Shown here: in pieces, positions 6,829-10,799 of the stretch | Position numbering within the stretch: the stretch's first letter is position 1 | Layout of the letters: each line of letters opens with the position of its first letter | Assembly: GCA_002779455.1 (NCBI GenBank) | Contig: PEWM01000163.1 | Coordinates: 5,884-16,682 of the forward strand | DNA: 10,799 nt | Direction of reading: 5' to 3' | Source: Deltaproteobacteria bacterium CG07_land_8_20_14_0_80_60_11 | GTDB lineage: Bacteria; Desulfobacterota; Desulfobaccia; Desulfobaccales; 0-14-0-80-60-11 | The notes under the pieces: generated by a model | What the model was told of the DNA's origin: nothing | What the model saw: only the letters and a program-made list of their open reading frames with translations | Databases searched by the model: none | Position numbers and translations under genes: made by a program

Positions 6829-7308
6829 ATTGAAGCTAATAATATATTGTAATGTAAATAGGTTGTGAATGATCAACTTATTTTTCCAACCGCATTTCCA
6901 ACCTATACCCCAAATTTAGCCGATGTTTAGGTATCGGAGAACCATCGCGGGAGGTGAGCCGTCTGCCGAATCGAGGGTGATATGCCGCCCAAAAATCCAA
7001 CGATAGCAGGCCAATTGTGGCGGTCGGCCTGGGGCAAAGACGGGTTGGCAAGGGGTGAGTCATTATCGGCCCGTGGTGGACATCCCAGAGGGTTATATTG
7101 CGCCTCTCGACATAACTTAAAGTAGTTGTAAGTAGCGGTCCCGAGCGGCCTTCGGGCGCCCAACCGTAAGCAGCCCCTGTAATGAGGCCTTGCAGCCTTG
7201 TATCCGGGGAGGGCAGGCTTATCTTAGTAAAAACGTTGACAAAATATTTTCTCCCAGCACCGGCAAGAAATTTTGATCCCGGGTTAAATTGTTAGGGTAT
7301 TTGGGGCA
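6829..7308. other. 480-base gene-free region with unexplained structure
   Basis: I see no convincing gene here. The left part (about 6830-6905) is AT-rich, with a weak promoter-like pair TTGAAG (6830-6835) and TGTAAA (6853-6858), and a tandem pair of TTTCCAACC copies near 6885-6903. The right part (about 6950-7225) is GC-rich, with self-complementary patches, for example CCCGA...TCGGG around a short loop near 7139-7155, and a GCCTTG repeat near 7187-7199. It matches no tRNA, rRNA, tmRNA, SRP RNA or riboswitch that I can recognise. A structured RNA leader for the SDR gene or the residue of a decayed element are both possible. Confidence 0.3.
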
Positions 7309-8184
7309 TTGAGCGGCCCCTTCGGCTTGAGGAACAAGCCTTCCAACCCGGTGCAGAGGGTGGATCCCGCGAGTGAACGCAGTCGATACCATCTTGAAGG
7401 CAACAGCGCCATGGTTACGGGGGCCAGCTCCGGCATCGGCGCGGCCATCGCCCGGGAGCTGGGATTGGCCGGAGCTAATGTATCGGTGAACTATTCCGGA
7501 CATCCCGAAGGGGCCAGCCAGGTGGTCCAGGAGATCACCGCCAGCGGCGGCCGAGCTTTGGCGTTCAAAGCCGATGTGAGTCAACCGTCTGAGGTGCAGG
7601 CCATGTTCCTGGCGGCGAGGGATGCCTTCGGCACCTTGGATATCCTGGTGAATAACGCCGGGGTCCAAAGGGACGCTCCCTTCCTGGAAATGACCCTGGA
7701 GCAATGGAACCGGGTGCTGGAGATCAACCTTACCGGCGCCTTCCTGTGCGCCCAAGAGGCCGCCCGGAAGTTCGTGCGGCGCGGCATTTGCCCGGAGCGC
7801 TCCTGTGTAGCTGGAAAAATTATCTTCGTCAGTTCAGTGCATGAGGTGATCCCCTGGGCGGGCCACGTCAATTACGCGGCCTCCAAGGGCGGCCTGATGC
7901 TTCTCATGAAAAGCATCGCCCAAGAGCTGGGTCCTCTGAGAATCCGGGTGAACAGCATTGCGCCGGGGGCCATCAAGACCCCCATCAATCGCCCGGCCTG
8001 GGAGACCCCGGAGGCTGAGGCCAAACTGCTCGGGCTCGTTCCCGTGAAAAGGGTGGGCGAGGCCCAGGATATCGCCAAAGCGGCGGTTTGGCTGGCCTCT
8101 GAGGACGCCTCCTATGTGCATGGCGTCACGCTATTCGTAGACGGCGGCATGACCCTGTATCCCGCCTTCGCCCTGGGTGGCTGA
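7309..8184 (+). CDS. Short-chain dehydrogenase/reductase, glucose 1-dehydrogenase-like
   Basis: This is a classical SDR: cofactor motif TGASSGIG (37-44), structural motif VNNAGV, catalytic S176 in VSSVHEV, Y189 and K193 in YAASK, and a C-terminal GGMTLYPAF typical of glucose-1-dehydrogenase-type SDRs. The expected reaction is NAD(P)-dependent oxidation of glucose or a related sugar; the substrate is inferred from similarity and from the neighbouring glucokinase remnant and glucose-6-phosphate dehydrogenase. The 291-residue frame is longer than the usual 260 or so. Part of the excess is an uncertain N-terminus: the TTG at 7309 has only a weak ribosome site, and its first codons overlap a perfect hairpin (GGCTTG-aggaa-CAAGCC, 7324-7340). 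GTG at 7351 or 7360 is possible, though neither has a good ribosome site. Another part is an insertion of about ten residues before the catalytic serine (ICPERSCVAG). The stop is firm. Confidence 0.85.
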   Translation: MSGPFGLRNKPSNPVQRVDPASERSRYHLEGNSAMVTGASSGIGAAIARELGLAGANVSVNYSGHPEGASQVVQEITASGGRALAFKADVSQPSEVQAMFLAARDAFGTLDILVNNAGVQRDAPFLEMTLEQWNRVLEINLTGAFLCAQEAARKFVRRGICPERSCVAGKIIFVSSVHEVIPWAGHVNYAASKGGLMLLMKSIAQELGPLRIRVNSIAPGAIKTPINRPAWETPEAEAKLLGLVPVKRVGEAQDIAKAAVWLASEDASYVHGVTLFVDGGMTLYPAFALGG

Positions 8185-8223
8185 AATGGCTCCGGCCACC
8201 TCAGATTTGGCCCGAGGCTGCTT

Positions 8224-8514
8224 ATGAAGAAAATTATCGGTGCGGACATCGGCGGTACGAACAGCCGCTTCGCAGTCTTCATCGCCCATGAGGATGGTAC
8301 CCTGGAGCTTAGTCGAAGCCTATGGCTGGAAACTCAGAAGGCCTCATCATTCTTAAACCTTGCGGAGCAGGCGCTGGCTCAGGGAGTTCCCTTATCGCCG
8401 GACATAATTGATGCGGCAGTTTTTGCCGTGGCCGGGCCGGTGGCCGGGAAGCGCTTCCTGCCGCTAACCTTTGCCTTGGCGGCCTTGATGGTGTCCACTC
8501 CTGGATGGAAATGA
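8224..8514 (+). pseudogene. Glucokinase N-terminal remnant
   Basis: The frame begins MKKIIGADIGGTNSRFAVF, the phosphate-binding motif of bacterial glucokinase (residues 8-16), and continues through DAAVFAVAGPVAG (about 63-75). Glucokinase-like sequence ends soon after, near 8450-8480. The frame then runs through about 20 unrelated codons to a stop at 8512-8514. A whole enzyme has about 320 residues; the active-site Asp and the entire large domain are missing, so it cannot phosphorylate glucose. The start is good: ATG at 8224 with GAGG 7 nt upstream, 39 nt after the SDR stop. It looks like the 5' stump of a deleted gene in a glucose cluster. A split gene completed elsewhere is unlikely because another protein's fragment follows directly. 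Confidence 0.8.
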
Positions 8515-8708
8515 ACGAAAACTTCATTAACATCAAAGTGGACCGGGAAGAGCGGCCCGACCTTGATGAAACATACATGCAGGCGGTGGTGATGGTCACC
8601 GGCCAGGGCGGCTGGCCCCTGAGCGTCTTTCTTACGCCGGATCTCAAGCCTTTTTTGGCGGCACCTATTTCCCCCCGGGGAAATTCACCGAAATCCTGGT
8701 GGCTTTAA
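8505..8708 (+). pseudogene. DUF255/YyaL (thioredoxin-like) internal remnant with frameshift
   Basis: From about 8511 the translation reads MNENFINIKVDREERPDLD, then TGQGGWPLSVFLTPD, the characteristic block of DUF255 (YyaL/spermatogenesis-associated protein 20 family) that normally follows its CHWCH motif. That motif and everything upstream are absent, as is the large C-terminal glycosidase-like domain. At the six-T run 8651-8656 the family's expected KPFFGGTYFPP is lost; adding one T restores it and continues as GKFTEILVALSRAYRQDRAEVVE in the frame of the following ORF (GTG at 8699). So a one-base deletion or a homopolymer sequencing error lies at 8651-8656. The recognisable fragment is about 80 codons (8511 to about 8745) of a family usually 600-700 residues long. 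It has no plausible function by itself. Confidence 0.78.
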
Positions 8709-9139
8709 GCCGGGCCTACCGCCAGGACCGGGCCGAGGTGGTGGAGGACTTCCAAGCGCATATGTTCGCCCAGTCTCAGCCGAAACCGGAGATGATCGAC
8801 CTGATCAGCCGCTTGAAGGCCAAATACGGCCTCAAGGTGGCCACGGTGAGCAACGAAGGCCGGGAATTGACCGTGCATCGGATAAAGAACTTCAACCTGG
8901 GGGTTTTTGTGGACTTCTTCATCTCCTCGTGCTTTGTGCATATTCGCAAACCGGATGTGGATTTCTACCAACTGGCCTTGGACTGCGCCCAGGTGCAGCC
9001 CGAGCAAACGGTTTACATCGATGACCGGCCTATGTTTGTGGAGGTCGCCTGTAATCTGGGGATTCGGTGTATCCACCATTTGAGCTATGAGCTGACCCGG
9101 GAGTCCCTGGCCGCGCTGGATCTCTCTCTGGAGGAGTGA
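8699..9139 (+). pseudogene. HAD-superfamily hydrolase, C-terminal part, fused to the DUF255 tail
   Basis: From about residue 17 onward this is the distal part of a HAD-IA-type hydrolase: HMFAQSQPKPEM, motif II Ser in VATVSNEGREL, motif III Lys in RKPDVDF, and motif IV YIDDRPMFVEVA. The nucleophile motif I (DxDxT/V) and the first part of the cap are missing, so the catalytic aspartate is absent and hydrolase activity is not expected. The first 16 or so residues (MALSRAYRQDRAEVVE) belong to the DUF255 fragment, so the frame is a chimera with its junction near 8735-8765. Frame and motifs stay intact to the stop at 9137-9139, so either decay is recent or the fragment is still translated. The GGAGGAG just before the stop (9130-9136) serves the next gene. 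Confidence 0.75.
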
Positions 9140-9149
9140 AGAAAAAGTC

Positions 9150-10745
9150 ATGAGCCCAAATCAAGTGGATAAGGACGGTAAAATCGTGCCTGACTTTTTG
9201 GGGGCATTGGTCGAAGGTCAGGCGCCGGATCTGGGTATGCCGCCGCAACTCTGTTTGTTCGAAGGCAACCTGGACCCCTGTACTATTGTCATCTTCGGCG
9301 CCTCGGGCGACCTCACCTCCCGGAAGCTGATGCCGGCGCTGTATAACCTGTATCTCAGCGGCGCATTACCCAAGCCCTGCTGTGTGGTAGGGGTGGCCCG
9401 GACGCCCTTAAGCCGGGAAGAATTTCATGGCAGGATGCAAGCGGGCATCGCTTCCCAGGAGAATTATGACCCGGAGAGGTGGCGGGAGTTTGCGGCAGGG
9501 CTGGATTATTATGCCATTGATTACGACTCGCAGGCCTCCTTTCAGGGGCTAGGCGATTTTTTGAAGGACCTTGACGGGCGCCATGGCGCCGGCGGCAACC
9601 GGCTCTTTTACCTGGCCGTGCCGCCATCGCTCTATCAACCCATCAGCCAGAGACTGGGACAGACCGGTATGGGACAAGAAGCGATGAACGGGCAGGGCTG
9701 GTCCCGGATTGTGGTGGAGAAGCCCTTCGGTCATGACCTGAAGAGCGCCATGGAGTTGAACGCCACCCTGCACCAGAGCTTCCGGGAGGACCAGATTTTC
9801 CGCATCGACCACTACATGGCTAAGGAGACCGTTCAGAATATCTTGATTTTGCGCTTTGCCAACGCCATTTTCGAGCCGCTCTGGAACCGGAATTTCATTG
9901 ACCACGTGGGCATCATCGCGGCAGAAAAAATCGGCGTGGAGCACCGGGCGGGTTTCTATGAGCAGGCCGGGGTGCTCCGGGACATGTTCCAGAACCACAT
10001 GATGCAGCTTCTGACCCTCATCGCCATGGAGCCCCCCTCGCGTTTTGAAGGCGAGCGGGTCCGGGATGAAAAGGTGAAGGCGTTTCGTTCCCTGAAACCG
10101 ATCACCGATCCAAGTTCGGCAGAGAACCTCTTCTTAGGGCAGTACGGGACTGGAGAAATCGATGGGGTCCTGGTTTCCGGCTACCGGGAAGAGCCCGGGG
10201 TGAGGCCAGATTCCCTGACCCCCACCTTTGCGGTCATGCGGGTGTTCATTGACAACTGGCGCTGGCGGGGGGTCCCTTTTTATCTGGCTTCTGGAAAGCG
10301 CCTGGCCAAGAAGCTCACTCAACTGGTCATCCACTTCAAAGAAGTACCCCATTCCCTGTTTGCCAATATTGGATTGGGGACCATTGCGGTGAACCGCCTC
10401 ATCCTGGGCATCCAGCCCGAGGAGAAAATCACGCTCACTTTTGAGACCAAGAACCCGGGAGCCACGGTTTGCCTGCGGGCGGTCACCATGGATTTCAACT
10501 ATTACCAGAACTACCGCGGTCCTATTATGGATGCCTACGAGAAGTCATTGATCGACGTCATGCAGGGGGACCACATGCTGTTCTGGCGCCAGGACGGGGT
10601 GGAGCTGTGCTGGTCTTTCTTCAGTCCGCTTATCGAGAAGTGCGAAAGCTGCACCTATCTGGGAAAGCTCATTCACCCCTATAAAGCCGGAAGCTGGGGG
10701 CCGGAAGCCGCCCAAGACCTGATGCGCCTTATCTTCTCATACTAA
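9150..10745 (+). CDS. zwf: Glucose-6-phosphate 1-dehydrogenase (531 aa)
   Basis: It oxidises glucose 6-phosphate to 6-phosphogluconolactone with NAD(P)+, the first step of the oxidative pentose phosphate pathway, in the cytoplasm. The coenzyme motif GASGDLTSRKLMPALYNL starts at G50. The substrate-binding signature is RIDHYMAKE at 218-226 (the family norm is RIDHYLGKE, so a small variation), and the catalytic-base histidine is H283 in DMFQNHMMQLL. The length slightly exceeds the usual 480-500 because about 45 residues precede the Rossmann domain. ATG at 9150 lies 10 nt after the HAD remnant's stop; the strong GGAGGAG (9130-9136) is 13 nt upstream, longer than ideal, with a weaker GAAG closer. 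It is complete and apparently functional, and probably co-transcribed with the upstream remnants, to which translation may be coupled. The gene ends 54 nt before the window edge. Confidence 0.96.
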   Translation: MSPNQVDKDGKIVPDFLGALVEGQAPDLGMPPQLCLFEGNLDPCTIVIFGASGDLTSRKLMPALYNLYLSGALPKPCCVVGVARTPLSREEFHGRMQAGIASQENYDPERWREFAAGLDYYAIDYDSQASFQGLGDFLKDLDGRHGAGGNRLFYLAVPPSLYQPISQRLGQTGMGQEAMNGQGWSRIVVEKPFGHDLKSAMELNATLHQSFREDQIFRIDHYMAKETVQNILILRFANAIFEPLWNRNFIDHVGIIAAEKIGVEHRAGFYEQAGVLRDMFQNHMMQLLTLIAMEPPSRFEGERVRDEKVKAFRSLKPITDPSSAENLFLGQYGTGEIDGVLVSGYREEPGVRPDSLTPTFAVMRVFIDNWRWRGVPFYLASGKRLAKKLTQLVIHFKEVPHSLFANIGLGTIAVNRLILGIQPEEKITLTFETKNPGATVCLRAVTMDFNYYQNYRGPIMDAYEKSLIDVMQGDHMLFWRQDGVELCWSFFSPLIEKCESCTYLGKLIHPYKAGSWGPEAAQDLMRLIFSY

Positions 10746-10799
10746 TTGCACGTCAAACATAGAGTATTAAGCCACTCGAAGTTTGTCATGGAGCGTACG

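Noticed and set aside
6927..7163. 78-codon minus-strand ORF in the long gap
   Set aside because: No ribosome site, no recognisable domain and unusual composition. It is treated as chance, though its wide conservation could be tested.
7140..7225. Possible SRP RNA or riboswitch (AAGCAGCCCC and nearby hairpins)
   Set aside because: The GGAAGG part of the SRP core is missing, and no conserved riboswitch core (cobalamin, TPP, moco, c-di-GMP) could be matched.
7236..7241. Perfect TTGACA box upstream of the SDR gene
   Set aside because: No acceptable -10 hexamer lies 16-19 nt downstream (about 7258-7266 is CACCGGCAA), so it is not called as a promoter.

Overview
The window is GC-rich (roughly 60% by eye), with dense, mostly rightward genes, strong AGGAGG-type ribosome sites and protein families common in sulfate-reducing or syntrophic Desulfobacterota (former Deltaproteobacteria). 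The lineage is an inference from gene style; no marker gene is present.

Layout. (1) 146-964, minus strand: a membrane-anchored protein with two N-terminal zinc ribbons and a C-terminal NTF2-like domain. (2) 965-1321: a divergent control region with one sigma70-like promoter facing each way. (3) 1322-6564: a compact operon of three genes. These are a PEP-synthase-like protein whose PEP/pyruvate TIM barrel is replaced by an unrecognised domain of about 270 residues, a membrane sensor histidine kinase (Cache-PAS-HisKA-HATPase), and a stand-alone receiver protein. (4) 6565-7308: a mostly non-coding stretch holding a very small membrane-protein ORF at 6731. That ORF ends in Gly-Gly-Cys-UGA-Gly-Lys-stop, and a perfect 7-bp hairpin with a GGU loop lies 21 nt after the UGA. 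This is the geometry of a bacterial selenocysteine insertion element, so the ORF is a candidate miniature selenoprotein. (5) 7309-10745: a sugar-oxidation cluster with a glucose-1-dehydrogenase-like SDR, a mosaic of three gene remnants (glucokinase N-terminus, DUF255/YyaL middle, HAD-hydrolase C-terminus), and an intact glucose-6-phosphate dehydrogenase.

How the parts may work together. The kinase and receiver form a cognate two-component pair, co-transcribed with the dikinase-like protein. The receiver has no output domain, so it must act through another protein. The downstream cluster points to glucose entry into the oxidative pentose phosphate route. Its middle has collapsed by deletions that fused fragments of co-directional genes, leaving no complete glucokinase here.

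The observations most worth checking are the tiny Sec candidate, the C-terminal domain of the PEP-synthase-like protein and its link to a phosphorelay, and the three-gene mosaic.
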